A stretch of 64,000 nucleotides of DNA from Phytoamicus setariae (GTDB lineage: Bacteria > Pseudomonadota > Alphaproteobacteria > Rhizobiales > Rhizobiaceae), in assembly GCF_016722925.1 (NCBI RefSeq), contig NZ_JAEQNC010000008.1, positions 207,157 to 271,156 of the forward strand. The letters are read 5' to 3'. Of this stretch, positions 9,122 to 18,334 are shown one piece after another. The notes below the pieces were generated by a model that was not told the origin of the DNA, did no database searches, and saw nothing but the letters and a program-made list of their open reading frames with translations. The translations under genes were made by a program, and so were the position numbers. How positions within the stretch are numbered: position 1 is the stretch's first letter; each line of letters opens with the position of its first letter.

Positions 9122-9240
9122 GCTCGCGCATCAACGACGATTGGACGCTGGACCATCGAGCCTGAACTGGCAGGATTGGGCGACGCTTGAACAATCACGA
9201 AAGCCTGTATTTCTTCACTGAAAGCAGATATCAGCCGATT

Positions 9241-9861
9241 ATGCGCAACACCCCGCCATCGAACTTGTCGTCGCTGGTCGTTCTCGTCATCGACGAGAAC
9301 AGGATCCGCGCGTCGATTATCGAGGCTGGCCTAAGGGAGGCCGGCTATGAACAGGTGACGGTCATTCAGGAGATCGACGGGATCGCCAGGCGGATCGCCG
9401 AGATCAATCCTGATGTCATCGTCATCGACCTCGAAAACCCGAACCGCGATATGCTTGAAAGCATGTTCCAGCTTTCGCGGGCCGTAAAGCGGCCGGTCGC
9501 GATGTTTGTCGACAAATCCGACGAAGCCTCGATCGAGGCGGCTGTCGAGGCCGGGGTCTCCGCCTATATTGTCGACGGCCTGAAGCAGGAGCGCGTCCGG
9601 CCAATCCTCAAGATGGCGATCAGTCGCTTCAATGCCTTTGACCGTCTCGCGCGTGAGCTCGATGAAGCCAAGGGCGCGCTTGAGAACCGAAAGATTGTCG
9701 ATCGTGCCAAGTCTCTCCTGATGAAATCCCGGGGCATCTCGGAGGAGGCGGCCTATACGCTGATGCGCAAGACGGCGATGGACCAGAATCGCAAGATCAT
9801 CGACATCGCGCAGAGCCTCGTCAGTGTCGCCAACATGCTCGATCCCGGAGGGAAGCCATGA
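9241..9861 (+). CDS. nasT: NasT, ANTAR-domain antiterminator for nitrate assimilation
   Basis: I take the start at 9241 (MRNTPPSN), 206 residues, which matches the usual NasT length; an upstream ATG at 9187 would add 18 residues. Residues about 10-125 form a receiver-like domain (VVLVIDENRIRASIIEAGL, VIVIDLENPNRDMLESM). Residues about 135-195 are the RNA-binding ANTAR domain (IVDRAKSLLMKSRGISEEAAYTLMR). In NasS/NasT systems, NasT is held inactive by NasS until nitrate or nitrite binds NasS; free NasT then binds a double hairpin in the leader of the nas operon and prevents termination. That target is visible at 11228-11344. The gene overlaps nasS by 4 nt. Confidence 0.92.
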   Translation: MRNTPPSNLSSLVVLVIDENRIRASIIEAGLREAGYEQVTVIQEIDGIARRIAEINPDVIVIDLENPNRDMLESMFQLSRAVKRPVAMFVDKSDEASIEAAVEAGVSAYIVDGLKQERVRPILKMAISRFNAFDRLARELDEAKGALENRKIVDRAKSLLMKSRGISEEAAYTLMRKTAMDQNRKIIDIAQSLVSVANMLDPGGKP

Positions 9862-11069
9862 CAACCCGTTTTGACGTCACGGCTGGATTTGTGCCGCTCG
9901 TCGACAGCGCCGTGCTCGTCGTTGCCCGGGAGATGGGTTTCGCGGAGGACGAGGCTGTCGCGCTCTCACTTGTACGTGAGGTCTCCTGGGCAACGATCCG
10001 CGACCGGCTGGCTGTCAGACAGTTCAATGCCGCCCACATTCTGGCGCCCATGCCGATCGCCTGCAATCTCGGGCTTACGGCGCTTTCGCCGCGCATGATC
10101 ACGCCGATGGCGCTCGGCCTGGGCGGCAACGCCGTGACGGTGTCGCAGGCGCTCTGGCGGAGGATGTCTGATCACGGCGCGACAACGAATCTTGACCCAG
10201 CCACGAATGGAGGAGCGCTCAAGGCGCTGCTCGCGAAAGGCGACGGCAAAAGGTTGCGGTTTGCCGTGGTTCATCCGTTTTCGGGCCACAATTATGAATT
10301 GCGGTACTGGCTCGCTGCCTGCGGTATCGACCCGGACGTCGATATCGAACTCCTGATCCTGCCGCCGCCTGATATGCCGAATGCGCTGCTGCTCGGAGCG
10401 ATCGATGGCTATTGCGTCGGGGAGCCATGGAATACGGCGGGTGTACTTCAGGGCGAGGGGCATATTGCCACCACAAAGGCCGCCCTCTGGCGCTCCAGCC
10501 CGGAAAAAGTCCTCGGCGTCAACGCGGATTGGGCGGAAAGTGAGCCGGAGGCGCTGACGGCGCTGTTGCGCGCACTTTACCGCTCGGCAGTATGGTGCTC
10601 CCTGGCTGAAAATCGCGAAGTGTTGGCCGAACTGCTTTCAAGGCAGGCCTATATTGGCAAGCCGGTTGAATGGATCCGTCCTGCCTTGACCGGGAATTTC
10701 CAGATCGGTGATGGTGCGACCCATAGCGTCGGCGAGTTCTTCGTAACGCAGGCGAAGGCTGCGACCTTTCCGTGGAAGAGCCATGCCCTCTGGCTCTACA
10801 GTCAGATGGTGCGATGGGGGCAGGTCGCTCACACGCCGCGGAACGCGGATGTCGCAATGAACACCTACCGCCCGGATATCTACCGGACGGCGCTCAAATC
10901 CCTTTGCGTTGCATTGCCGAGCGCCAATTCCAAGGTCGAGGGGTTTCTTACCCAGGAGACGCCGGTGGGATCGACGGGCGCCCTGACGCTCGGGCCTGAC
11001 GGGTTTTTCGACGGCACGCTGTTCGACCCCGACAAGCTTGATGATTACATCGCACAACAGCAACGGTAG
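9858..11069 (+). CDS. nasS: NasS, nitrate/nitrite-sensing NrtA/CmpA-like protein
   Basis: A 403-residue protein of the NrtA/CmpA nitrate-binding family but without a signal peptide, which marks the cytoplasmic sensor NasS rather than a periplasmic binding protein. The N-terminus FDVTAGFVPLVDSAVLVVAREMGF and the HPFSGHNYELRYWLAACGIDPD block are family hallmarks. It binds nitrate or nitrite and releases NasT. It starts within the nasT stop (ATGA), so the two partners are made together. The nas structural operon with its sigma-54 promoter follows 320 nt later on the same strand. Confidence 0.92.
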   Translation: MTTRFDVTAGFVPLVDSAVLVVAREMGFAEDEAVALSLVREVSWATIRDRLAVRQFNAAHILAPMPIACNLGLTALSPRMITPMALGLGGNAVTVSQALWRRMSDHGATTNLDPATNGGALKALLAKGDGKRLRFAVVHPFSGHNYELRYWLAACGIDPDVDIELLILPPPDMPNALLLGAIDGYCVGEPWNTAGVLQGEGHIATTKAALWRSSPEKVLGVNADWAESEPEALTALLRALYRSAVWCSLAENREVLAELLSRQAYIGKPVEWIRPALTGNFQIGDGATHSVGEFFVTQAKAATFPWKSHALWLYSQMVRWGQVAHTPRNADVAMNTYRPDIYRTALKSLCVALPSANSKVEGFLTQETPVGSTGALTLGPDGFFDGTLFDPDKLDDYIAQQQR

Positions 11070-11202
11070 CCTAGCTAGAATGCCGGTTTCTTGTGCAATG
11101 CAAAAAACTGCCGACCAAATAATCACCAGGCTCGGCGCTCGACCAATCCAGTCGTCTCGTTAACGGTTTGATTTTCCTTGAATCGTAGCCAGTATCAAAA
11201 AC

Positions 11203-11218
11203 TGGCACGCTGATTGCA
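11203..11218 (+). promoter_or_regulatory. Sigma-54 (-24/-12) promoter of the nitrate assimilation operon
   Basis: TGGCACG (11203-11209), a 4-nt spacer, and TTGCA (11214-11218) match the sigma-54 consensus at every position, with 10 nt between the GG and GC pairs. Transcription would start near 11229, at the beginning of the ANTAR-type leader. It implies NtrC-type nitrogen control in addition to NasT antitermination. No clear enhancer site was identified. Confidence 0.88.
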
Positions 11219-11227
11219 TATTCATTC

Positions 11228-11270
11228 TCAAAGGCATCGAGCCTGATATCGACGTCCAACGACGGGCGTT
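11228..11270 (+). promoter_or_regulatory. ANTAR-type tandem hairpins in the nas leader (NasT target)
   Basis: Two small hairpins follow the predicted transcript start. The second is clear: GACGTCC (11251-11257) pairs with GGGCGTT (11264-11270) around the six-nucleotide loop AACGAC, with A at loop position 1 and G at position 4, the known ANTAR recognition pattern. The first is weaker: TCA(AA)GGC pairs with GCCTGA (11228-11246) around ATCGA, again A at 1 and G at 4 but a five-base loop. The intrinsic terminator follows directly, which is the expected layout for NasT-controlled antitermination. Confidence 0.75.
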
Positions 11271-11278
11271 CTCACAGC

Positions 11279-11344
11279 AAAGCCGCTGAACAGGATTCAA
11301 AGCACATGCGCAGGCGTGTGCGATCCCTGCTCAGCGGCTTTTTT
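11279..11344 (+). terminator. Intrinsic terminator in the nas leader (attenuator)
   Basis: AAAGCCGCTGA (11279-11289) pairs perfectly with TCAGCGGCTTT (11331-11341) and is followed by a T run to 11344. The 41-nt apical region holds a further hairpin, GCACATGC/GCGTGTGC. The terminator sits between the ANTAR hairpins and the transporter start at 11389, so read-through into the operon should depend on NasT. Confidence 0.88.
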
Positions 11345-11388
11345 CGTTCAACACGTGATGAGGTGGCGCCAGGCGCGTCAAGCAAGCC

Positions 11389-12657
11389 ATGATCGAACCC
11401 AATCAAGCACTGCCCTCTCCCCAGGATTCAAACCGCGCGCTTTGGCTTTCCACCGGCGCCTTCACCATCTGTTTCGCGGTCTGGACGATCTTCTCGATCA
11501 TCGGGATCCGCATCAAGCAGGAACTCGGCCTGACCGAAAGCGAGTTCGGCTTGCTGGTTGGAACGCCGATCCTCACCGGCTCGATCGTGCGTGTCGTGCT
11601 CGGCATATGGACCAGCCGCTACGGCGGCCGGCTGGTCTACACGCTGACGATGCTGCTCGCAGCACTCGCGACGTTCCTGCTGAGCTTTGCGCACACCTAC
11701 CCGCAAATGCTTCTCGCTGGGCTTGGTGTCGGCCTTGCCGGCGGATCGTTTGCGGTTGGGGTCGCCTATGTCTCACCCTTCTTCGCCGCTGAAAAGCAGG
11801 GTACGGCACTCGGGATTTTCGGCGCCGGCAATGTCGGTGCGGCGGTGACCAAGTTTCTCGCACCATTTGTGCTGATCGCCTGGGGATGGCAGTCGGTCGC
11901 GCAGATCTGGGCGCTTGGTCTCGTGCTGATGGCTGCAGCCTTCTGGTTTTCAACGACGGATGATCCTGCCTTCCTGGCTCGCAAGGGAAATCCTGGTGCT
12001 TCGAAGAGCCTTCTCGAAGAATTCGCGCCGCTCAAGAATGCACAGGTCTGGCGTTTTTCGCTCTACTATTTCTTCTCCTTTGGCGGCTTCGTGGCGCTCT
12101 CGCTCTGGTTGCCGCGCTATCTGGTCGGCGCCTATGGCTTCGAGCTGGCCACCGCCGGTATGATCGCTGCGGCCTATTCGATCCCCGGCAGCATCTTCCG
12201 CGCCTATGGTGGCGCGCTCTCGGATCGCAAGGGCGCGCGTAGCGTCATGTACGCCGTGTTTGTCGTATCCGCGATCGCGACGCTCATTCTCGCGCTGCCT
12301 GCCGCCAGCGCGCAAAGCCATTTTCCGGTGACGATCGCACCGCTGGCATTCATCGTCATCATCTTCGTCCTCGGCTTTTTCATGAGCCTGGGTAAAGCGG
12401 CCGTCTACAAGCACATTCCCGCCTATTACCCCGAGAATGTCGGCTCGGTCGGCGGCGTGGTCGGGATGATGGGCGGACTGGGCGGTTTCATCCTGCCGAT
12501 CGCCTTCGGCTACCTCAAGGATGTCACGGGCTTGTGGTCGAGCTGCTTCCTGCTGCTCTTCGCACTGGTCGTCGTCTCTCTTGTCTGGATGCATTTTTCA
12601 ATCCGCAGTCTCCAGCGTAGCGAGCCCGCGACGCTGACCTCTGCCGTGGCGAGCTGA
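11389..12657 (+). CDS. Nitrate/nitrite MFS transporter (NarK/NasA/NrtP family)
   Basis: A 422-residue protein with about 12 hydrophobic segments. The nitrate signature motifs of the NNP family are present: GAGNVGAAVTKFLAP in the fifth helix region and GKAAVYKHIPAYYPENVG plus GGVVGMMGGLGGF in the later one. GALSDRKGAR is the MFS loop motif. It imports nitrate and/or nitrite for the downstream assimilatory enzymes. The stop overlaps the next reading frame (TGATG), and the gene is the first behind the NasT-controlled leader. Confidence 0.92.
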   Translation: MIEPNQALPSPQDSNRALWLSTGAFTICFAVWTIFSIIGIRIKQELGLTESEFGLLVGTPILTGSIVRVVLGIWTSRYGGRLVYTLTMLLAALATFLLSFAHTYPQMLLAGLGVGLAGGSFAVGVAYVSPFFAAEKQGTALGIFGAGNVGAAVTKFLAPFVLIAWGWQSVAQIWALGLVLMAAAFWFSTTDDPAFLARKGNPGASKSLLEEFAPLKNAQVWRFSLYYFFSFGGFVALSLWLPRYLVGAYGFELATAGMIAAAYSIPGSIFRAYGGALSDRKGARSVMYAVFVVSAIATLILALPAASAQSHFPVTIAPLAFIVIIFVLGFFMSLGKAAVYKHIPAYYPENVGSVGGVVGMMGGLGGFILPIAFGYLKDVTGLWSSCFLLLFALVVVSLVWMHFSIRSLQRSEPATLTSAVAS

Positions 12658-12671
12658 TGGGAGCCCAGAAC

Positions 12672-15122
12672 ATGACTCAGAAACTCGTCATCATCGGCAA
12701 TGGCATGGCCCCGGGCCGCATGCTGGAGCATCTGTTGGAGCGGGCGCCCGGCCAGTATCAGGTCACGATTTTCAACGCCGAGCCGCGCGTCAATTACGAC
12801 CGTATCATGCTCTCGCCGGTTCTTTCCGGCGAGAAGGAATACGAAGAGATCATCATTCACGGTGACGGTTGGTATATCAAGCACGACATCACCCTCTACA
12901 AGGGCCACAAGATCGTCGCCATCGACCGTGCGGCAAAGACCGTAACGTCGGATCACGGCGTGACCGAGAGCTACGACAAGCTGGTGATCGCCACCGGCTC
13001 CGTGCCCTTCATCATCCCGGTTCCGGGCAGGGACCTTCCCGGTGTCATCACCTACCGCGATCTCGACGACGTCCAGGCGATGTTGCTGGCGGCGCAATCG
13101 CGCGAGAGGGCTATCGTAATCGGCGGCGGTCTGCTCGGGCTCGAGGCTGCGGCAGGCCTGGCTTCGCGTGGCATGGACGTCACCGTGCTGCATGTCATGC
13201 CGACGCTGATGGAGCGCCAGCTCGATCCGGCTGCTGGCTACCTCCTGCAAAAGGCGGTGGAGGAGCGCGGCATCAAGGTTGTCACGAAGGCGAACACCAA
13301 GGCGATCATCGGTAACGGCAAGGTCGAGGGCATCGAGCTGGACGACGGCCGTATCATTCCTGCCACGCTCGTGGTGATGGCTGTCGGCATCAGGCCGAAT
13401 GTCGGCCTTGCCAAGGATGCGGGTATCGCCTGCAATCGCGGCATCGTTGTCGATGCCGGCATGCAGACCTCGGATGGCTCTATCCTGGCTCTGGGTGAAT
13501 GCGCCGAGGTCGACGGCCAGGTCTATGGCCTGGTCGCACCACTCTACGAGATGGCGCGCGTTGCCGCCTCGCATCTGGCGGGCGATCGTTCAGCTGCCTT
13601 CGTTCATGCCGATACACCGACCAAACTGAAGGTCACCGGTATCAACCTCTTCTCGCTCGGCGACTTCGCCGATGGCGAGGACCGTCAGGAAATCGTGCTC
13701 CGCGATGCCGCAGGCGGCACATACAAACGCCTTGTGCTGAAGGACAACAGGATCATCGGAACGGTTCTCTACGGCGAGACCACCGATGGGGCCTGGTTCA
13801 ACGACCTGCAGAAGAAGAAGGTCGATATCTCGGATATGCGCGACACGCTTATCTTCGGCCAGGCGTTCCAGGGAGGCACCCCCCTGGACCCTATGGCGGC
13901 CGTTGCAGCCTTGCCGGATGATGCGGAAATCTGCGGCTGCAACGGCGTATGCAAATCCAGGATCACCAACACTATCGTCTCAAAGGGTCTGACGACACTG
14001 GATGGCGTTCGCGCCCACACCAAGGCGTCGGCCTCCTGCGGATCCTGCACTGGCCTGGTCGAACAATTGATGGCCATCACCCTGGGTGATGCCTACAACC
14101 CGACCGCGGTTACCCCGGTCTGCGGCTGCACCCATCTTGGCCATGACGATGTCCGACGCCTGATCAAGGCGAAGGCGCTCAAGACCATCCCGGCAGTGAT
14201 GCAGGAGCTGGAATGGAAGACATCCTGCGGCTGCGCGAAATGCCGCCCGGCGCTCAACTATTACCTCGTCTGTGACTGGCCGGACGAATATGCCGACGAC
14301 TACCAGTCGCGGTTCATCAACGAGCGAGTACACGCCAACATCCAGAAGGACGGCACCTATTCAGTGGTCCCTCGCATGTGGGGTGGTGTCACCAACGCCA
14401 AGGAACTGCGCGCCATAGCCGACGTCGTCGACAAGTTCGAGATCCCGTTGGTCAAGGTCACAGGCGGCCAGCGTATCGACCTGCTCGGCATAGAGAAAGA
14501 AGACCTGCCGGCAGTCTGGGCGGATCTCGGTCAGGCCGGTTTCGTCTCGGGACAGGCCTATGCCAAGGGTCTTAGGACGGTAAAGACCTGCGTCGGCTCG
14601 GACTGGTGCCGGTTCGGCACACAGGATTCGACCGGCCTCGGCATCCGCATCGAGAAATTCATGTGGGGCTCGTGGACGCCGGCCAAGCTGAAGCTGGCCG
14701 TCTCCGGCTGTCCGCGCAACTGCGCCGAAGCCACCTGCAAGGACATCGGCGTCATCTGCGTCGATTCCGGCTTTGAAATCCATTTCGCCGGGGCCGCCGG
14801 CCTCGACATCAAGGGTACCGAAGTGCTCGGCCTGGTGAAGACCGAGGACGAGGCGCTCGAACATATCGTCGCGCTGACGCAGATGTATCGCGAACAGGGT
14901 CGATATCTCGAGCGCATCTACAAGTGGGCAAAGCGCATCGGGCTCGCTGAGATCCGCCGCCAGATCATGGACGAAGCGGACAAGCGCCAAGCTTACTATG
15001 AGCGCTTCGTCTACAGCCAGAAATTTGCCCAGGTCGACCCATGGTCGGAGCGCGTCTCCGGCAAGGACAAGCATGAATTCCGCCCGATGGCTTCGGTCGG
15101 CTTTGCTGACGCTGCCGAGTGA
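12672..15122 (+). CDS. nirB: Assimilatory NADH nitrite reductase, large subunit
   Basis: An 816-residue flavo-siroheme protein that reduces nitrite to ammonium. The start at 12672 (MTQKLVIIGNGMA) is preferred because GGGAG precedes it by 8 nt; an ATG at 12657 is also in frame. Domains in order: FAD/NAD(P)-binding fold (residues 1-290, with the AIVIGGGLLGLEAAAGL nucleotide site), two BFD-like [2Fe-2S] regions (CGCNGVC and SCGSCTG; CGCTH and SCGCAKC), then nitrite/sulfite reductase ferredoxin-like domains with the siroheme/[4Fe-4S] cysteines KTCVGSDWCRFG and SGCPRNCAEATCK. It works with NirD and needs siroheme from CysG, encoded in the same cluster. Confidence 0.95.
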   Translation: MTQKLVIIGNGMAPGRMLEHLLERAPGQYQVTIFNAEPRVNYDRIMLSPVLSGEKEYEEIIIHGDGWYIKHDITLYKGHKIVAIDRAAKTVTSDHGVTESYDKLVIATGSVPFIIPVPGRDLPGVITYRDLDDVQAMLLAAQSRERAIVIGGGLLGLEAAAGLASRGMDVTVLHVMPTLMERQLDPAAGYLLQKAVEERGIKVVTKANTKAIIGNGKVEGIELDDGRIIPATLVVMAVGIRPNVGLAKDAGIACNRGIVVDAGMQTSDGSILALGECAEVDGQVYGLVAPLYEMARVAASHLAGDRSAAFVHADTPTKLKVTGINLFSLGDFADGEDRQEIVLRDAAGGTYKRLVLKDNRIIGTVLYGETTDGAWFNDLQKKKVDISDMRDTLIFGQAFQGGTPLDPMAAVAALPDDAEICGCNGVCKSRITNTIVSKGLTTLDGVRAHTKASASCGSCTGLVEQLMAITLGDAYNPTAVTPVCGCTHLGHDDVRRLIKAKALKTIPAVMQELEWKTSCGCAKCRPALNYYLVCDWPDEYADDYQSRFINERVHANIQKDGTYSVVPRMWGGVTNAKELRAIADVVDKFEIPLVKVTGGQRIDLLGIEKEDLPAVWADLGQAGFVSGQAYAKGLRTVKTCVGSDWCRFGTQDSTGLGIRIEKFMWGSWTPAKLKLAVSGCPRNCAEATCKDIGVICVDSGFEIHFAGAAGLDIKGTEVLGLVKTEDEALEHIVALTQMYREQGRYLERIYKWAKRIGLAEIRRQIMDEADKRQAYYERFVYSQKFAQVDPWSERVSGKDKHEFRPMASVGFADAAE

Positions 15123-15133
15123 AGGAGAACGAA

Positions 15134-15463
15134 ATGAACTGGATCGCAATCGGCAAGCTCACCGACATCCCGCTGCGCGGCGCACGCTGCGTAAAGACGC
15201 CACAAGGCAAGATCGGCGTGTTTCGCACGGCGGAAAACCAGGTCTTCGCTATCGAGGATCATTGCCCGCACAAGGGCGGGCCGCTCACCCAGGGTATCGT
15301 GCATGGGACCTCGGTTACGTGTCCGCTGCACAACTGGGTGATTTCTCTCGAGACAGGCGAGGCGCTCGGTGCCGACGAGGGCTCGGTCAAGACCATTTCG
15401 CTGGAAGTTCGGGGCGATGAGATCTTCATCGCCCTGGAAGAGCAACTGATGGCAGCGGAGTGA
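15134..15463 (+). CDS. nirD: Nitrite reductase small subunit NirD (Rieske type)
   Basis: A 109-residue protein starting at MNWIAIGKL, with AAGGAG 6 nt upstream; a start 15 nt earlier is in frame but badly placed. It has a complete Rieske site, CPHKGG and CPLHNW, so it should bind a [2Fe-2S] cluster, unlike some enteric NirD proteins that lost these residues. The role is to support electron transfer or assembly with NirB. The gene starts 11 nt after nirB, clearly cotranscribed. Confidence 0.93.
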   Translation: MNWIAIGKLTDIPLRGARCVKTPQGKIGVFRTAENQVFAIEDHCPHKGGPLTQGIVHGTSVTCPLHNWVISLETGEALGADEGSVKTISLEVRGDEIFIALEEQLMAAE

Positions 15464-15491
15464 GGATGTCAATGACGGCAACGCGCTTGAT

Positions 15492-15648
15492 ACCCCCCTT
15501 TGGCCTGCCGGCCATCTCCCCCACAAGGGGGGAGATCAGCAGACGTAGACCCACATTGCCCCAATCGAGCCGCCTATACTTGGCGGGGAGTGCGCTCCAT
15601 CCAATCTCCCCCCTTGAGGGGGAGATGGCCGGCAGGCCAGAGGGGGGT
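15492..15648. repeat. Rhizobial intergenic palindromic repeat (RIME-like)
   Basis: Two 45-nt arms, 15492-15536 and 15604-15648, are inverted copies of each other with about three mismatches. Each arm contains GGCCTGCCGGCC and its own CTCCCCC...GGGGGGAG hairpin. The 67-nt middle is unrelated. This layout, and the sequence style, match the palindromic mosaic elements scattered between genes of Rhizobium and relatives. It separates nirD from nasA and may act on transcript stability or partial termination. Confidence 0.8.
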
Positions 15649-15679
15649 GCGGCAACACTGACTGCGAGGGAATTGTACC

Positions 15680-18334
15680 ATGCCGCATGAAACCCGCACC
15701 ACCTGCCCGTACTGTGGTGTCGGCTGCGGCGTCATTGCCAAGGTCGATGAACATGGCATCGTGAGCGTCAAGGGCGATCCCGACCACCCCGCCAATCTCG
15801 GTCGGCTCTGTTCCAAGGGCTCGGCACTGGCCGATACGCTATCAATGGATGGTCGTGCGCTTTTTCCGGAGATCCGTGGCGAGCGTGCAGATTGGAATGA
15901 CGCGCTCGATCTCGTGGCGCAGAAATTCTCGGAAGCGATCGCCGAGCATGGTCCGGATTCGGTGGCCTTCTATGTCTCCGGCCAGTGCCTGACGGAAGAC
16001 TATTATGTTGCCAACAAGCTGATGAAAGGCTTCATCGGCTCGGCCAACATCGACACCAATTCGCGGCTGTGCATGGCCTCATCCGTTGCCGGCCATCGCC
16101 GCGCTTTCGGCAGCGACACGGTTCCGGGCACCTATGAGGATCTCGAACTCGCCGACCTGATCATCCTCGTCGGCTCCAACCTCGCCTGGTGCCATCCTGT
16201 CCTTAACCAACGCATCCAGGCGGCAAAGCAGAGCCGACCGGGCATGAAGATCGTGACGATCGACCCGCGCCGTTCTGTCAGTGCCGATCTTGCCGACATG
16301 CACCTGATGATCCGCAGCGACGGCGATGTGGCGCTGTTCAATGGGTTGCTCGCCCATCTCGCCTCGTCCTCGGCCTTCGATCACGATTATGTCGCGGCCC
16401 ACACGACAGGTTTTCCTGATGCGCTCGAGGTGGCGAAAAGCAGAACCATTCTCGATATCTCGCAGGAAACTGGGCTCACTGTCGTTGAGTTGCGCGCCTT
16501 CTATCGCCTGTTCGAGACGACGGGAAAAGTGGTCACCTGCTACAGCCAGGGCGTCAACCAGTCTTCCATCGGCACCGACAAGGTCAATGCGATCCTCAAC
16601 TGCCATCTGGCGACCGGCCGCATCGGCAAGCCCGGCATGGGACCATTCTCGCTGACCGGCCAGCCCAATGCCATGGGCGGCCGCGAAGTCGGCGGGCTCG
16701 CCAATATGCTGGCCGCCCATATGAACATCGAAAGCGAAGCGGATCGCGAGCGTGTCCAGCGTTTCTGGAACGCGCCGACCATCGCCCAGAAGCCCGGCCT
16801 CAAGGCCGTCGACATGTTCGAGGCGGTGGCCGATGGCCGTATCAAGGCACTGTGGATCATGGCGACCAATCCGGTCGTGTCGATGCCGGATGCCGACCGG
16901 GTGCGCGAGGCGATCCGCAATTGTCCATTCGTGGTCGTCTCCGACATCCAGAAGAACACCGACACCGCAGCGCTTGCCCATGTGCTGCTGCCCGCCACCG
17001 GCTGGGGCGAGAAGGATGGAACGGTCACCAATTCCGAGCGGCGTATTTCCCGTCAGCGCGGCTTTCTCGATCTGCCCGGCGAGACCCGGCCCGACTGGTG
17101 GCACATGGCCGAGGTCGCCAAGCGCATGGGCTTTGCGGGCTTTGACTACGCCGGTCCGGCCGAGATCTTTGCCGAACATGCGGCGCTCTCGGCATTCGAA
17201 AATGGCGGCAGCCGCGATTTCGACATCGGTGCACGGGCGAACATGGGTGCGGATGAATTCGATGCCATGATGCCATTCCAATGGCCGCAGCCACGCGGCA
17301 TGGCGGCAAGCACGACACGCTTCTTTGCCAAGGGCGGGTTCTACACGCCCGACAGGAGGGCGCGATTTATCGCAGTAAAGTCCGGGCGCGACGATCGCAC
17401 GGGCTCTGACGCCCCCTTCATCCTCAACACCGGCCGCATTCGCGACCAGTGGCACACGATGACGCGGACCGGCAAGGCAGCGCGGCTCTCCTCGCATCTC
17501 GCCGAACCCTTCGTCGAGATCAACCCTGCTGACGCGCTCGAACTGGGCATCTCCAAAGCCGGGCTGGTGCAACTCGAAAATGGCTTCGGCTCGGTCGTCC
17601 TGCGGGCGCTGCTCACGGAGCGCCAGCCGCGCGGCAGCGTGTTCGTGCCAATGCACTGGACCGACGAATATGCGGCCGATGCCCGGATCGGTGCATTGCT
17701 CGCGCCGCGCACCGATCCGGTCTCCGGCCAGCCGGCGCTAAAACATGCCGGCGTTCGCGTGCGCCCTGCCGAGATGACGGCGTTCGGCTTTGCGGTCGTC
17801 GCGTTCCGGCCGGGGCGTTTCGATGCGCCCTATTGGGGCATGGCCAAGGCGGAAGGCGGTTGGCGGGTTGAGTTCGGCTTTGATGCCATGCCCGACGATA
17901 TGGAGGCGTGGTGCCGCGACAGTTTCGGCCTCTCCGATCGGATGGAGCATCTCGCTTATGCCGACAGCACGACCGGCCAGCAACGCCACGGCTTCTTCGA
18001 GGACGATCGCCTGGTACTCGCCTTCTATGCCGCGCCGGAGCCGGTGGCCGTCTCGCGCGACTGGGCGGTAAAGCAGCTCAGCACCTCGCTTGCGACAGCG
18101 CGCGCTCGCTTTGCCATTCTCGCCGGGCGCCCGGGTGCAGGACAGATGGATCCGGGCGCTACTGTGTGCTCGTGCTTTTCGGTCGGCGTCAACCAGATCG
18201 TCGCCGCTGTCGCAGACGGCTGCCGCACGGTCGAGGCCATCGGCAACGCGTTGAGCGCCGGAACCAATTGCGGCTCGTGCCGCGTCGAAATCAAGGGGAT
18301 CATCGATGGGTGTCGTCGCCAAGCCGCAGAATGA
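15680..18334 (+). CDS. nasA: Assimilatory nitrate reductase, catalytic molybdopterin subunit
   Basis: An 884-residue cytoplasmic nitrate reductase. The N-terminal [4Fe-4S] motif is C9-x2-C12-x3-C16...C44 (TTCPYCGVGCG, GRLCSKG). It is followed by the Mo-bisMGD domains (MASSVAGHRRAFGSD, GVNQSSIGTDKVNAI, TNPVVSMPD) and the molydopterin dinucleotide-binding region (ILNTGRIRDQWHTMTRTGKA). A C-terminal BFD-like [2Fe-2S] domain (VCSCFSVGVNQI, NCGSCRVEIKG) marks the assimilatory NasA type. It reduces imported nitrate to nitrite for NirBD. Its end overlaps cysG by 29 nt. Confidence 0.95.
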   Translation: MPHETRTTCPYCGVGCGVIAKVDEHGIVSVKGDPDHPANLGRLCSKGSALADTLSMDGRALFPEIRGERADWNDALDLVAQKFSEAIAEHGPDSVAFYVSGQCLTEDYYVANKLMKGFIGSANIDTNSRLCMASSVAGHRRAFGSDTVPGTYEDLELADLIILVGSNLAWCHPVLNQRIQAAKQSRPGMKIVTIDPRRSVSADLADMHLMIRSDGDVALFNGLLAHLASSSAFDHDYVAAHTTGFPDALEVAKSRTILDISQETGLTVVELRAFYRLFETTGKVVTCYSQGVNQSSIGTDKVNAILNCHLATGRIGKPGMGPFSLTGQPNAMGGREVGGLANMLAAHMNIESEADRERVQRFWNAPTIAQKPGLKAVDMFEAVADGRIKALWIMATNPVVSMPDADRVREAIRNCPFVVVSDIQKNTDTAALAHVLLPATGWGEKDGTVTNSERRISRQRGFLDLPGETRPDWWHMAEVAKRMGFAGFDYAGPAEIFAEHAALSAFENGGSRDFDIGARANMGADEFDAMMPFQWPQPRGMAASTTRFFAKGGFYTPDRRARFIAVKSGRDDRTGSDAPFILNTGRIRDQWHTMTRTGKAARLSSHLAEPFVEINPADALELGISKAGLVQLENGFGSVVLRALLTERQPRGSVFVPMHWTDEYAADARIGALLAPRTDPVSGQPALKHAGVRVRPAEMTAFGFAVVAFRPGRFDAPYWGMAKAEGGWRVEFGFDAMPDDMEAWCRDSFGLSDRMEHLAYADSTTGQQRHGFFEDDRLVLAFYAAPEPVAVSRDWAVKQLSTSLATARARFAILAGRPGAGQMDPGATVCSCFSVGVNQIVAAVADGCRTVEAIGNALSAGTNCGSCRVEIKGIIDGCRRQAAE

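Noticed and set aside
16079..17656. 525-codon minus-strand frame inside nasA
   Set aside because: Antisense to conserved molybdopterin domains of nasA; no family features.
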